This document shows positions 42,171 through 51,906 of a stretch of DNA of 64,000 nt, in pieces. The notes beneath the pieces are model-generated. The model was given only the letters and a program-made list of their open reading frames with translations, was not told the DNA's origin and ran no database searches. Within the stretch, counting starts at the first letter, position 1. Every line of letters begins with the position of its first letter. Origin of the DNA: Enterococcus avium ATCC 14025 (lineage in GTDB: Bacteria; Bacillota; Bacilli; Lactobacillales; Enterococcaceae); assembly GCF_000406965.1 (NCBI RefSeq), contig NZ_KE136357.1, positions 1,016,853 to 1,080,852 of the forward strand, read 5' to 3'. The position numbers were made by a program, and so were the translations under genes.

Positions 42171-42653
42171 AACTGATTGCTCCTTTTTGATTTCTAGAGC
42201 AACTATACAAAAATTCTGAAAATCCAACCATTGAAACCTACTAAAAACACCTAACATTTTTGTCATTTTGAAGATTTTTCGCCGACAAAAAGCTACCCTC
42301 AACTTTTTTGATACCAGCTTTTCATCCCAACTAACCAAATTTTGTTCCCTTTATTGATGGTCAGCGTCAAATCTTTAAAAACAGGTATTATACTAAACTT
42401 TTTCGTAATATTATTTACTTGAATCAGCATTTTATTATTTTGAAATTCCAAAAAAAGAATTTTACCGCATGATCATGCTTTTTCTTTAAATTCAGATACC
42501 TTAGACAGACTTCTCCCTTAAACACTGATTTAAAGTTACATGAATGACAAAAATGAACATAAAAAATAAGCTAGCCTCAACACTGTTTCCGTTGATTCTA
42601 GCTCACTTTAAGATTTCCAGACTAAGCACCTTAGTCTTAGACGCCGTTCATGC
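42171..42653. other. Intergenic region between yxeA and the sel operon 3' end
   Basis: About 480 bp without a credible gene. It holds a hairpin AGACTAAG-CACC-TTAGTCT (42619-42637) lacking a U tract, just downstream of the CD3073-type gene, and AT-rich sequence containing the yxeA promoter region. Nothing else recognised. Confidence 0.5.
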
Positions 42654-43199
42654 TCATTTTACGGCGAAGCGTTTCATCTGCGGCAGCTTAATAAACCAAG
42701 CTACTAACAGACAAGAAACAATTTTATCCACTAGATTACCCGTCACTGCGCCCCAATAGGTTGCAGAAATCATTTCCTTACCAGACGCTCGCAATGCCAT
42801 GATGACGACATCCGTTCCTGAACCGGTAAAACCGCCAAACAGGGCCAATCGAATTGGTGCGCCAATCATTGGACAAATAAAGGCTAACAAAAGACCTGCG
42901 ATTACTGCTTTTCCAAAACCAAAACCATTTTTCGCTAATAAGGCGACGATAATCGCGACAGCCACATTCACTAATGCGAAAGGAATCGCCGTCACTCCGC
43001 CGATCAGCCCCATCAATAAGTTGGTGGTCACACCGGTTAAGATTCCATAGCCCATTCCAAAATTGGCCGCGATAAAAATCGTCCCCATCGTATCTAAGAA
43101 CAATAATGGAATCCGCAGCATCGACACTGCTTCTCCTAACACCACATTTAATCCTACCGCGATGGCACACATCGCGATCACTTTTGCTTTACTATTCAT
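42654..43199 (-). CDS. ECF-type S component, CD3073-like
   Basis: A 181-residue membrane protein with five to six helices, resembling the S-component-like protein CD3073 found in clostridial selenium loci. It may bring in a selenium-related or other small nutrient, but no ECF energising genes are adjacent. It overlaps the CD3072-type gene by 8 bp and ends the sel operon. Assignment is by family resemblance and context. Confidence 0.7.
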   Translation of the reverse strand: MNSKAKVIAMCAIAVGLNVVLGEAVSMLRIPLLFLDTMGTIFIAANFGMGYGILTGVTTNLLMGLIGGVTAIPFALVNVAVAIIVALLAKNGFGFGKAVIAGLLLAFICPMIGAPIRLALFGGFTGSGTDVVIMALRASGKEMISATYWGAVTGNLVDKIVSCLLVAWFIKLPQMKRFAVK

Positions 43200-43665
43200 T
43201 GTCTAGTCCTTTCTCTAAAAAACGTTGCAACTGTTCATCAAAATCCCCTTGATCCTCTTCACTGTAAGACGTAGGCACCTCCAAATAATTCGTACCGATT
43301 TTGGCCTGCCGACATTCTGCGAAAAACTCTTCCATTAAGACACCTCGTTGCCCGCTGATGGAACAATTCGGGCTTTCATGGATGCCGATTATTCCTAGAT
43401 ACTGATAGCCTTCTGCTTGATACGCTTGAATCTGCTGAATGATCGGCTGCAGCATTGTCTGGCATTGATGACGATAATCAGGCAAATCACGGTATTCTTC
43501 ATAAGTCATCGGCGGACGATCTCCGCCTAAGACGATAAACTCAGGACACGGCAGCTGTATCAGCGCAATCCCACTGCGCAACAACTCGACCGCAAAAGGG
43601 AAGGCTCCTCGTGCTCTTTCCCACCCGTGAATCACAGCATTTTGATTCAAAACACAATGAGACAC
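43192..43665 (-). CDS. TudS-related protein, CD3072-like
   Basis: A 157-residue protein with SHCVLNQNAVIHGW, LPCPEFIVLGGDRPP and GIHESPNCSISGQRGVLMEEF, the cysteine pattern of the DUF523/TudS-related CD3072 family (putative desulfidase with an Fe-S cluster). The annotated GTG at 43665 has no good site; AAAGGAGATAGG lies before an in-frame ATT at 43695, which would add IIEPQKQLVA, the expected first strand. A non-AUG start is possible. Confidence 0.7.
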   Translation of the reverse strand: MSHCVLNQNAVIHGWERARGAFPFAVELLRSGIALIQLPCPEFIVLGGDRPPMTYEEYRDLPDYRHQCQTMLQPIIQQIQAYQAEGYQYLGIIGIHESPNCSISGQRGVLMEEFFAECRQAKIGTNYLEVPTSYSEEDQGDFDEQLQRFLEKGLDNE

Positions 43666-43711
43666 AGCTACTAATTGCTTCTGTGGTTCTATAATCCTAT
43701 CTCCTTTCTTT

Positions 43712-45088
43712 TTAGTTAAAAATCTCCTGCAAGCTTTCCTGAATTGCTGCGAATTCTTCTATCGCAATCGTTCGTACGTCCAAGAAATTGCAATCATCCT
43801 TGATCCGGCTAATGATTGGTGTAGCAGCTAATCGCAGTTTTTCTTGCAGCGTATCCGCAGAGAATTTACTACTGCTTAAAGCAACAGCATAGGTCGGCAA
43901 TAAGTGCTCTGGGTAAGAACCGCCACCGATTTTGCTACTGTCCTTTTCGATCTTTACACTTAGCTCAGTGATTGATTGCAGCATCGCTGCTAGTTCAGCT
44001 GCTTTACATAAGCAGTCCTCTTCACTTTGTCCGATCATTTGTAAGGTTGGCACGGATTTTAAAGCTTCTTTTTCATCAAGATATAAAGACAGCGTTGCTT
44101 CCAGTGCACTTAAAGTCATTTTATCGATACGCAAAGCTCGCAATAATTGATTTTTCTTCATTTTGTCAATGTATTCCTTTTTCCCAACAATGATACCCGC
44201 CTGTGGACCGCCTAATAGCTTGTCTCCGCTGAAGGTTACAATGTCACAGCCTTGATCTAGGACCTCTTTCACTGTGGGTTCGTAAGGCAAGCCAAACGGT
44301 CGCATATCCATCAGTAACCCGCTGCCTAGATCATTAATCAATGGTAAGTTCTTGGCATGGGCCAGCTCTGCTAGATCATTTAACACCGGTGTTTCGGTAA
44401 ATCCGACGATGCGATAATTACTGGTGTGTACCTTTAGAATCGCACCCGTTTCTTCGGTTAAGGCTTTTTCGTAGTCGGCTAAATGCGTCTTGTTGGTCGT
44501 ACCCACCTCCACGATCGTGCCACCGCTTGACGTAATTACATCAGGAATGCGGAATGCTCCGCCAATTTCCACCAATTCGCCTCGTGAAACTAACACTTCT
44601 TTTTCTTGTGTCAAGGTACTTAAAACGAGTAGTACGGCTGCTGCATTATTATTTACTACCAGAACATCTTCGGCTCCTGTGAGCTTCTTCACGATTGATA
44701 CTAGGTGACTATAACGCGACCCGCGCTTGCCACTTTCTAAGTCAAATTCTAGATTTGAGTAATGAAAGCTGGTTGCTAGGAGCTGTTCTTGTGTTTTTTC
44801 GCTTAATGAAGAACGCCCTAAATTCGTATGGATTACAGTTCCGGTCCCATTAATTACGCGTCGTAGTGAAAATTGTTTTTCTTCGAGCTGCTTGTGAATC
44901 AGTTCTACGACCTCTTTTTGGTCAATCACGGTTTTTCTAGTCCCGTCAACTACTGCTTCTCGAAAACTTGCTAAAACCTGCTGCGTAGCTTCTTTGGCTT
45001 TTCCATGAGGATAATTTGAATCAATCTGCTTCAATAGAACATCTACGGAAGGCAAACTTGCTAAAATATTCTGAATCTCTTTTGACAT
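43712..45088 (-). CDS. selA: L-seryl-tRNA(Sec) selenium transferase
   Basis: A 458-residue PLP enzyme converting Ser-tRNA(Sec) to Sec-tRNA(Sec) using selenophosphate. The PLP lysine lies in TFSGDKLLGGPQAG near residue 293; GTGTVIHTNLGRSSLS near 82 is also conserved. Length matches SelA (about 460). It is in the operon selD-yedF-DUF3343-selB-desulfurase-selA-CD3072-CD3073. Confidence 0.95.
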   Translation of the reverse strand: MSKEIQNILASLPSVDVLLKQIDSNYPHGKAKEATQQVLASFREAVVDGTRKTVIDQKEVVELIHKQLEEKQFSLRRVINGTGTVIHTNLGRSSLSEKTQEQLLATSFHYSNLEFDLESGKRGSRYSHLVSIVKKLTGAEDVLVVNNNAAAVLLVLSTLTQEKEVLVSRGELVEIGGAFRIPDVITSSGGTIVEVGTTNKTHLADYEKALTEETGAILKVHTSNYRIVGFTETPVLNDLAELAHAKNLPLINDLGSGLLMDMRPFGLPYEPTVKEVLDQGCDIVTFSGDKLLGGPQAGIIVGKKEYIDKMKKNQLLRALRIDKMTLSALEATLSLYLDEKEALKSVPTLQMIGQSEEDCLCKAAELAAMLQSITELSVKIEKDSSKIGGGSYPEHLLPTYAVALSSSKFSADTLQEKLRLAATPIISRIKDDCNFLDVRTIAIEEFAAIQESLQEIFN

Positions 45089-45103
45089 AGGCCACCTGCT
45101 TTC

Positions 45104-46228
45104 TTAGCGTAACGCCAGATTTTGTAATGCTGCTAAGACTGTATCAACCTCAGCCTTAGTGGTAAAACTCGAAAACGACAAACGCACCGTCCCACGATCC
45201 GCGGTACCCAATGCTTCGTGCATTAAGGGCGCACAATGATACCCCGGTCTGGTCGCAATTTCAAACTCTTCCCATAATAAATCACTGACGATTGCCGATT
45301 CCGCATCTTTGATATTAATCGAAAAAACATCCACTCGCGGACCGCTGAAATCACCGTAAATCGTCAGACCATCAATTTTTTTGAGCTCATGATAAAAATA
45401 ATCACCCAATGTTGCTTTTTCTTCTTTTTCTTTTACCCATTGAACACTAGCGGCCAAACCCGCTAAGCCAGGGATATTCAAGGTTCCAGCTTCTAATAGA
45501 GTGGGGAGTTCTTTCGGCTGAACCTTTGAAAAAGACTGCATCCCGTCGCCGCCCGTGAGCACTGGCTCCAAAGGCAGATCCTTTAGCAGACAAACGCCGC
45601 CAGTCCCCTGTGGACCATAAAGTGATTTATGTCCCGTAAAACAAGCGGCGGCGATTTTCCCATCACTGAGATCAATTGGAACTACTCCGGCAGTTTGCGA
45701 AACATCAATAATCAAATAAAGCTTGTGCTCTACGCAAAACGTCTTGACCCATTCTAGATCCAGTAGATTCCCTGTAACATTACTCGCATGATTGCAAATC
45801 ACAGCCTTCGTTTCTGGACGAAGCTTTTCGGCAAATTCTTGATAGTTAAGACGACCAGTTAATGCTTCGCTAGAAACCACATCAAAGCTGGCACCTGCGG
45901 CTTCTAACTGATACAGCGGTCGTAAAACAGAATTATGCTCCCAAGCAGTCGTGATTACATGATCTCCCGCCTGAATCAAGCCCTTCAAAACTTCATTCAG
46001 AGCGACCGTCGCATTATTTGTAAAAGCGACCTCATACCGTTTATCTGCTTTGAATAGCTCCTTCAGCTGATTACGGGCTTTTTCCGCCACACGATAACCC
46101 GCTAGAGAGTACCCGTGAGCACCGCGAGAGGGATTGCCATATTCACCTGTTAAAATCGTCGTCATCGCTTCTGCCACGACAGCCGGTTTTTGAGCAGTCG
46201 TAGCGGCATTATCCAAATAAATGCTCAT
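45104..46228 (-). CDS. Cysteine desulfurase / selenocysteine lyase-like enzyme
   Basis: A 374-residue class V aminotransferase of the EF2568-type family found in selenium clusters. The PLP lysine is in ACFTGHKSLYGPQGTGG near residue 197 and the catalytic Cys in TRPGYHCAPLMHEALG near 337. It probably delivers Se (or S) to SelD. It begins one base after the selB stop, so it is tightly coupled. Confidence 0.9.
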   Translation of the reverse strand: MSIYLDNAATTAQKPAVVAEAMTTILTGEYGNPSRGAHGYSLAGYRVAEKARNQLKELFKADKRYEVAFTNNATVALNEVLKGLIQAGDHVITTAWEHNSVLRPLYQLEAAGASFDVVSSEALTGRLNYQEFAEKLRPETKAVICNHASNVTGNLLDLEWVKTFCVEHKLYLIIDVSQTAGVVPIDLSDGKIAAACFTGHKSLYGPQGTGGVCLLKDLPLEPVLTGGDGMQSFSKVQPKELPTLLEAGTLNIPGLAGLAASVQWVKEKEEKATLGDYFYHELKKIDGLTIYGDFSGPRVDVFSINIKDAESAIVSDLLWEEFEIATRPGYHCAPLMHEALGTADRGTVRLSFSSFTTKAEVDTVLAALQNLALR

Positions 46229-48118
46229 TTATTTTCCCTTCTCTCCTAGCACACGATAGTTCTCCACACGTTTTGTAATTCCCTGCTTGTCCATATATTC
46301 AAGAATCAGCATGGAAGACTTACGACTGGAATCTGTCAAATCGCGAAAATCTCCTAGCGTCATTTGCCCGTGTTCTGCGATATATTTTTGAATCAATCCC
46401 ACTGATTGATCAAAAACCTTCCCTAACAATACAAACTCATGGGTTAAGAAGACCGCCGTATCGCCGTTTAAGGCTTCCAAGACTTCCTCTGCATTTTTAT
46501 CTAAGTCGAATAATTCTTCTTTTTTAACAGGTGTATAGCCATTTTTAGCAAGTGTCTGTTCGATTTTTTCTTTCGCGGCCTGCTGATATTTGTTGAAGCT
46601 TACTTCGAAATCGGCTAAAGCAATTTTATCATTGGCTTCCTTGACAAGATCCACTTTCATCAACAGGATCAGCGCGGAGATTTCCTTCTCCGCTAAAACA
46701 CCCCGCATCCGCGAACGAAATTCTTCTAACGGCATCCCATAGCGCAACCGATATTGCTTATGATAGGCTGACAGGATTTCGGTTGCCTGCTCCACCAATT
46801 TTTGATAGCTAGTCTGAGCTAGATAGCCGACCTTGGTTTCAATTACACGACCTGCTGTTAACATCTCCGTTAAAATCGGCTGCAGCTCTTCTTTACCCAC
46901 ACCTAAGTATTCTAATAATTCTTTTTCTTTCGTAAACGGCTGCTTTTTATTAATCATGAAATCTGCGATTAGTTCATCTAAGCTGCCCTCTTCTTTAGCC
47001 TTTAAGCTTTCCAGAATTTCAACTTTGAAACGGCGATGCTTATGTGGTGCCGCATCTAAAACCTCACCCCCAGCAATGGTATGCATTGGAGAATAGGTTC
47101 GTAAAATGAAGCGATCCCGCTCTTTTACTGCTACCTGCTCTTCCAGCCGCAGTTGCAGGAATCCGTCTTCTCCCGGACCAATCCAGTCAACACCTAATGG
47201 GACTGTTCGTGCCATTACTTCCCGCGTACCAACTAGCAAGCGGACCCGATCCCATAAGCCGATCCCGCCCTCTACTTCAGGCAGGCAGGTAACTTTTACA
47301 TCCAGCATCCAGGTGTCCTCCAGCTTCTCTGAAACAGACAAGACATCGCCTCGTTGGATTTCATCAGTTGCGATATTCGCTAAATTCAAAGCTGTTCGTT
47401 GCCCCGGCTGAGCGCTTTTCACATCTGTCTCATGAACCTGAATGTTTCTTACTCGCGTTTTTTTCTGGCTTGGATAAAGGTACAGATCATCCCCAGCATT
47501 GATGGAGCCATCTAATAAGGTCCCTGTAACAACCGTCCCAAAACCTTTTACGCTAAAGACCCGATCCACATTCAATCGCGCGGAGCCGCTAGCTGTACGT
47601 TCTTGTGCTTCTTCTGAGTGCTCTTGAATTTTGGCCAGCAGTTCTTTGATTCCTGTACCAGTCACCGCATCTGTCTCGATTAAATCCGCTTCAGCTAACG
47701 GCGTATCTGCTAATTGTTCACGGATATCGTCCACGACCAACTCCTTCAAATCAGGATCAACAGTATCCACTTTGGTCAACACGATCAAGTAATCACGAAT
47801 CCCTAATAACGTTAAAATATCAATGTGTTCCTTCGTTTGCGGCATGATTCCTTCCGCCGCATCAATCACCAGCAGAACCAGATTAATACCCGGCAAACCA
47901 GCGACCATGTTTTTAATAAATTTTTCGTGCCCCGGCACATCTACGATCCCGACTCGCTTCTTATTCGGCAAATCCAAATAAGCAAATCCCAAGTTGATCG
48001 ACATCCCGCGCTTTTTTTCTTCACTGGTGGTATCCGTTTCGATACCCGTCAGCGCTTTAATCAACGTGGTTTTTCCATGGTCGATATGCCCAGCCGTTCC
48101 TATCACAATATTTGCCAT
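46229..48118 (-). CDS. selB: Selenocysteine-specific elongation factor
   Basis: A 629-residue GTPase. The N-terminal EF-Tu-like domain has [13 protein letters not shown] (residues 7-19), [12 protein letters not shown] near 79 and TKVD near 133; C-terminal winged-helix domains (about 390-629) bind SECIS RNA. It brings Sec-tRNA to UGA codons marked by a SECIS hairpin. It reads the UGA codons in prdB and prdC in this window. Confidence 0.95.
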   Translation of the reverse strand: MANIVIGTAGHIDHGKTTLIKALTGIETDTTSEEKKRGMSINLGFAYLDLPNKKRVGIVDVPGHEKFIKNMVAGLPGINLVLLVIDAAEGIMPQTKEHIDILTLLGIRDYLIVLTKVDTVDPDLKELVVDDIREQLADTPLAEADLIETDAVTGTGIKELLAKIQEHSEEAQERTASGSARLNVDRVFSVKGFGTVVTGTLLDGSINAGDDLYLYPSQKKTRVRNIQVHETDVKSAQPGQRTALNLANIATDEIQRGDVLSVSEKLEDTWMLDVKVTCLPEVEGGIGLWDRVRLLVGTREVMARTVPLGVDWIGPGEDGFLQLRLEEQVAVKERDRFILRTYSPMHTIAGGEVLDAAPHKHRRFKVEILESLKAKEEGSLDELIADFMINKKQPFTKEKELLEYLGVGKEELQPILTEMLTAGRVIETKVGYLAQTSYQKLVEQATEILSAYHKQYRLRYGMPLEEFRSRMRGVLAEKEISALILLMKVDLVKEANDKIALADFEVSFNKYQQAAKEKIEQTLAKNGYTPVKKEELFDLDKNAEEVLEALNGDTAVFLTHEFVLLGKVFDQSVGLIQKYIAEHGQMTLGDFRDLTDSSRKSSMLILEYMDKQGITKRVENYRVLGEKGK

Positions 48119-48122
48119 CTGC

Positions 48123-48389
48123 TTATCCTTTCTGAACCAATATATAGTTTGTCTTCAGGCCTTCTTGGGCTGCATGATAAAAGCCCTCTGAGGCAATCTC
48201 TGCCGCTGTAAGCAAAGACATTAATGCCTCCTCTTCTTTCAACGGATATTTCAAAGAAAAGCCGCAACTAGCATGAATCTTTTCCGGTGTGGGAATGATT
48301 CGAACGGCAAGTTGGGCTTCCTTCGCGATTTCCTCAGCTTTCATGGCCTCCCGGGTTGAATAAAACAACGCAACACCGTACGTCTGCAT
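48123..48389 (-). CDS. DUF3343 protein
   Basis: An 88-residue protein with a Cys in [12 protein letters not shown], matching DUF3343, a family seen in selenium gene clusters next to yedF/selB. Function unknown. The ATG at 48389 has AGAGGAG 9 nt upstream; the longer frame from 48410 lacks a site. Confidence 0.8.
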   Translation of the reverse strand: MQTYGVALFYSTREAMKAEEIAKEAQLAVRIIPTPEKIHASCGFSLKYPLKEEEALMSLLTAAEIASEGFYHAAQEGLKTNYILVQKG

Positions 48390-48471
48390 AAAAACTGCTC
48401 CTCTTTTCATAATACTGTAATCAATAAGCTACAGCTTCAAGCCATATTCCTCTAATGATGCTCTGCACCCT

Positions 48472-49062
48472 CTATGGTTTAACGATTCTCGGTGCTTGGC
48501 GCATCATTTCCACGATGCGATACATATTGGTCACTTCGCCAACTGCTGCGGTCAACTCGTAAAAATTCAAACAAGCTCCGCAGGCGTAAATTTCCACACC
48601 TTGTTCTGCTAAGCCTTTCAAATCCTCCAGCGAATCAGAACCTTCTATCACAGAATGCACACCGCCATTATAAAAAATGACTTTTCCCGGCAATACATCT
48701 TGTTCGGTCAATGAATAGATAAAGCCCTTCAACAGATTTTTACCTAATTCATCTGAGCCGCGTCCCATGATATTCGTATCTACGACCACGATATAATCGT
48801 CCGTTGTAACCATTGATTCAGCTGCTTGAGGTGCTTCTTCAGTCAGAGCCGCATTTCCTTTTGAAATAACCACAGTATAATGATTCGGCGCATCCTGATC
48901 CATTTGATAGATATAGCCAAGTTGCTCCGCCATTTTTTTCAAATTTTGCGTAGCGATCTCATTATCCACCAGTGTTTGCACAACTTCATGCTCCCGCAGT
49001 GCTTTTTTTGTTTCGATGACTGGTAACGGGCAAGCTTTGCCTAACGCATCAATTTTAAACAT
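48472..49062 (-). CDS. yedF: Sulfurtransferase-like selenium metabolism protein YedF
   Basis: A 196-residue fusion: an N-terminal TusA-like domain with CPLPVIETKKAL (Cys near residue 11) and a C-terminal DsrE-like domain (YIVVVDTNIMGRGSDELG; IYACGACLNFY with Cys pair). It probably carries activated selenium between the desulfurase and SelD. The ATG at 49062 has a GGAGTGG site. Confidence 0.9.
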   Translation of the reverse strand: MFKIDALGKACPLPVIETKKALREHEVVQTLVDNEIATQNLKKMAEQLGYIYQMDQDAPNHYTVVISKGNAALTEEAPQAAESMVTTDDYIVVVDTNIMGRGSDELGKNLLKGFIYSLTEQDVLPGKVIFYNGGVHSVIEGSDSLEDLKGLAEQGVEIYACGACLNFYELTAAVGEVTNMYRIVEMMRQAPRIVKP

Positions 49063-49104
49063 TTCTTCCACTCCGATCCTCAATTGACTTTCGTCTTCTT
49101 GCGA

Positions 49105-50127
49105 TTAATAAACGATCAATTCCTTCTCTTGCTTCTCGATGACAACACCAAAATCTTGTGCCGGAATATCGGCAGCTTGTAATTCCTGTACTAGCGTGTC
49201 CGCTTGATCTGCAGGAACGCTGACTAATAATCCCCCAGAAGTTTGTGGATCAAACAACAATTCTTCAATCCCAAAATCATCAAGCTGAAAATCCATCTTC
49301 TGTTCCATGTAATTTCGATTACGTTGACCGCCAGCAGTTAAAATAAATTCTTTCGCGCCTTGATACGCCTCTTCAAAATACGGCAAATCTTTCGAATGAA
49401 TTTTCGCGCTAAAACGTTCGTTCATCATTTCATGTAGATGTCCAGCCAAGCCGAAGCCGGTCACATCGGTACAGCTGTTGATCGGGTACTTGCGAATAAT
49501 ATCCATCGCATACTTGTTCAATGTCTCCATGCTCGTGGTAGCTTTCACAAACGCTTCTTCACTGATTTCTTCAGCACTGTAGCCTACCGTGATGATGCTG
49601 ACGCCCAATGGCTTCGTCAAAATCAGGTGATCGCCTAGCTGACAGGTATTGTTTTGATAAATTTTATTCGGATCAATCGTCCCTGTTACAGACAAGCCGT
49701 ATTTCACCGACTGGTCATGAATCGAGTGGCCGCCAGCCAAGATTGCTCCAGCTTCTTGCACCTTTTCAGCGCCGCCTCGTAAGATTTCTTTTAATATATT
49801 CAAGTCCTTTTCTTCTGGGAAAGCGACAATATTAAGAGCGGACAAAACCTCGCCACCCATTGCATACACATCGCTTAGCGCATTTGCTGCAGCGATTTTA
49901 CCAAAAAGATAAGGATCAGTCACCATCGTTGGGAAAAAATCTAACGTTTGAATAATTGCTAAGTCATCACGCAGTTTAATAACAGCGGCATCATCTGTCG
50001 AGTCAAATCCTACCAGTAAATTTTCATTGGTCGCTTTTGGTAAATCCGCCAGTAGCTCCCCTAAATTCCCCGGTCCGATTTTCGCATTGCAGCCACCGCA
50101 GACAATCAATTGTTGAGCTGTCTCCAT
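49105..50127 (-). CDS. selD: Selenide, water dikinase
   Basis: A 340-residue enzyme making selenophosphate from selenide and ATP. The active-site loop VCGGCNAK holds Cys rather than Sec, so SelD does not itself need UGA readthrough; TDDAAVIKL and CTDVTGFGLAGHLHEM are conserved. The start is the ATG at 50127 with GGTGG 5 nt upstream. It is the first gene of the sel operon. Confidence 0.95.
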   Translation of the reverse strand: METAQQLIVCGGCNAKIGPGNLGELLADLPKATNENLLVGFDSTDDAAVIKLRDDLAIIQTLDFFPTMVTDPYLFGKIAAANALSDVYAMGGEVLSALNIVAFPEEKDLNILKEILRGGAEKVQEAGAILAGGHSIHDQSVKYGLSVTGTIDPNKIYQNNTCQLGDHLILTKPLGVSIITVGYSAEEISEEAFVKATTSMETLNKYAMDIIRKYPINSCTDVTGFGLAGHLHEMMNERFSAKIHSKDLPYFEEAYQGAKEFILTAGGQRNRNYMEQKMDFQLDDFGIEELLFDPQTSGGLLVSVPADQADTLVQELQAADIPAQDFGVVIEKQEKELIVY

Positions 50128-50153
50128 GCTTTCCACCATCCTTCACGTTCTCT

Positions 50154-50163
50154 ATTATAACAG
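50154..50163 (-). promoter_or_regulatory. Promoter of the sel operon
   Basis: Minus-strand extended -10 TGTTATAAT (box 50154-50159) with a weak -35, about 30 bp upstream of selD. Whole sel operon is likely transcribed from here. Confidence 0.6.
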
Positions 50164-50275
50164 TTTACTTTTTGTTTCTCTACGTATATTTCCATCCAAT
50201 TTATAACGATTTTAATCTCTCATAAAAACGTTTTTAATTTCTGTGATGATTTCTTATTTGAGGATGAGAACAGCA

Positions 50276-50315
50276 TTAAAAAATGCGTTTCCTAAACAAA
50301 ATAGGAAACGCATTT
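50276..50315 (-). terminator. Terminator of the hydantoinase operon
   Basis: Perfect AAATGCGTTTCCTA / TAGGAAACGCATTT stem followed by T run on the minus strand. Confidence 0.9.
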
Positions 50316-50337
50316 ATGCTCATTTAAGCGGATGATT

Positions 50338-51906
50338 TTAGCTCTTTATTGATGCAAATACCTCAGAGAAGCTCAATTTACCAGCAACCTTAACTTTAAT
50401 ATTAACGGCCTGCTTAGGCAGATAGGCCAAAGGAATGACTTCGACAAAAATTGTTTTCAAAGTATCAACGGACGCGCCTGAATCAATCGCTTCTTTTCGA
50501 GCAGTGTCGATCGCCAGACTCACTGCCTCCTCTTGCGTTTGATTTTCTAATGAATAGACCGAATTTACTTCACCTGAGACTTCCCCTAAAGCGGCTCCGA
50601 TCGCATTAGCAGCATCATAATTTTCTGGAACAATTACTTCTGACACCCCGTTCATTTCTTTGGGCAGAATGATGCTGCCTCCACCAACTAAAATAACAGG
50701 AACCTCTTTGCGATCTGTCTTCATTTGATCAATCGCATCTTCAATCAGTTCTCGTATTTTTTCCTTTGTTTGATTCACTAGATTCACCTCTAAATCAGGT
50801 GAAATAGCTCCATCTACCGGATGATTCTTTTGATTAGCGATCGCGATATCTGTCGTGCACAAGACATCGCCACCAAAAGATAAACTTTCTTCCAAAATTC
50901 GATAGCCTAAGCTTTCTGGTCCGACTCTAAGTTCGTTTTCCACATGTACAATCGTTCCGCCACCTAATCCAATCGATAGAACATCTGGCATCCGGAAATT
51001 TGTTCTGATTCCACCAATCACAGTTGCTAGTGACGATTCGCGGGGAAATCCCTTTTTCAAAACCCCAATATCTGTTGTCGTTCCGCCGACATCGACAACT
51101 AACGCATTCTCCAAGTTGCTTAAATGCGCGGCTCCACGAATGGAATTGGTTGGACCGCAGCCGATCGTTAATACAGGATAACGCAAAGCTTTTTCTAAAT
51201 TCATTAATGTACCATCATTTTGGCAAATAAAAACCTCAGCAGTCAGGTTATTATTACTTAACGCTTGCTTCAATCCACGAATCATTTGCTGAATCGTTTG
51301 TGTTAAGGCAGCATTTAAAATACTAGCATTTTCTCTTTCCAATAGTCCAATAGAACCAATCTCGCTAGATAAGGTTACCGGAACTGCTAACTCTTCTTCT
51401 ACAATAGCGGCAACCTGTTTTTCCTGCTCTCTGTTGACTGGTGAGAACACACCAACTACTGCTACGGCTTCTACTTTGCCTTTCATATGTTGACAAACTT
51501 CACGAATCTCCGTGTCATTAACTTCAGCAATTTTATTTCCATTGTATTCATAGCCGCCTGAGACAATAGCTGTCTGCGCGTTCATTTTTTCGGCAAGATC
51601 CTCCGGCCAGCCAACCATGGGAGCAACCGCAGTGGTGGCTGGTTTGGCTAAACGAATGATTCCCACCTTGCTCATTTCTTTTCTCTGAACAATCGCATTC
51701 GTACAATGAGTAGTCCCTAACATGACCACACTGATTTTATCCGTTGGGATACGCGTTTCTGCTAAAATTTTTTGAATCGCCGCATCAATTCCTAGACTAA
51801 CATTCTCCATCGTAGGGCTTTTGATTTTTCCGATACAGTTTAAATTCTCATCTAAAATCGCGCAATCCGTATTCGTTCCGCCAACATCAATCCCTAATCT
51901 ATACAT
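50338..51906 (-). CDS. Hydantoinase/oxoprolinase family protein (HyuA-like)
   Basis: A 522-residue ASKHA-type enzyme: LGIDVGGTNTDCAILD (residues 4-19), MLGTTHCTNAIVQRK near 70, GGTTTDIGVLKKG near 285 and VDVGGTTTDI. The family opens cyclic amides such as hydantoins or 5-oxoproline, often with ATP. It overlaps the DUF917 gene by 13 bp and uses the ATG at 51906 with GGGAGAAG. The ring substrate is unknown. Confidence 0.87.
   Translation of the reverse strand: MYRLGIDVGGTNTDCAILDENLNCIGKIKSPTMENVSLGIDAAIQKILAETRIPTDKISVVMLGTTHCTNAIVQRKEMSKVGIIRLAKPATTAVAPMVGWPEDLAEKMNAQTAIVSGGYEYNGNKIAEVNDTEIREVCQHMKGKVEAVAVVGVFSPVNREQEKQVAAIVEEELAVPVTLSSEIGSIGLLERENASILNAALTQTIQQMIRGLKQALSNNNLTAEVFICQNDGTLMNLEKALRYPVLTIGCGPTNSIRGAAHLSNLENALVVDVGGTTTDIGVLKKGFPRESSLATVIGGIRTNFRMPDVLSIGLGGGTIVHVENELRVGPESLGYRILEESLSFGGDVLCTTDIAIANQKNHPVDGAISPDLEVNLVNQTKEKIRELIEDAIDQMKTDRKEVPVILVGGGSIILPKEMNGVSEVIVPENYDAANAIGAALGEVSGEVNSVYSLENQTQEEAVSLAIDTARKEAIDSGASVDTLKTIFVEVIPLAYLPKQAVNIKVKVAGKLSFSEVFASIKS

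Noticed and set aside
42544-42759. 71-codon plus-strand frame
   Set aside because: Overlaps the 3' end of the CD3073-like gene on the opposite strand and has no ribosome site.
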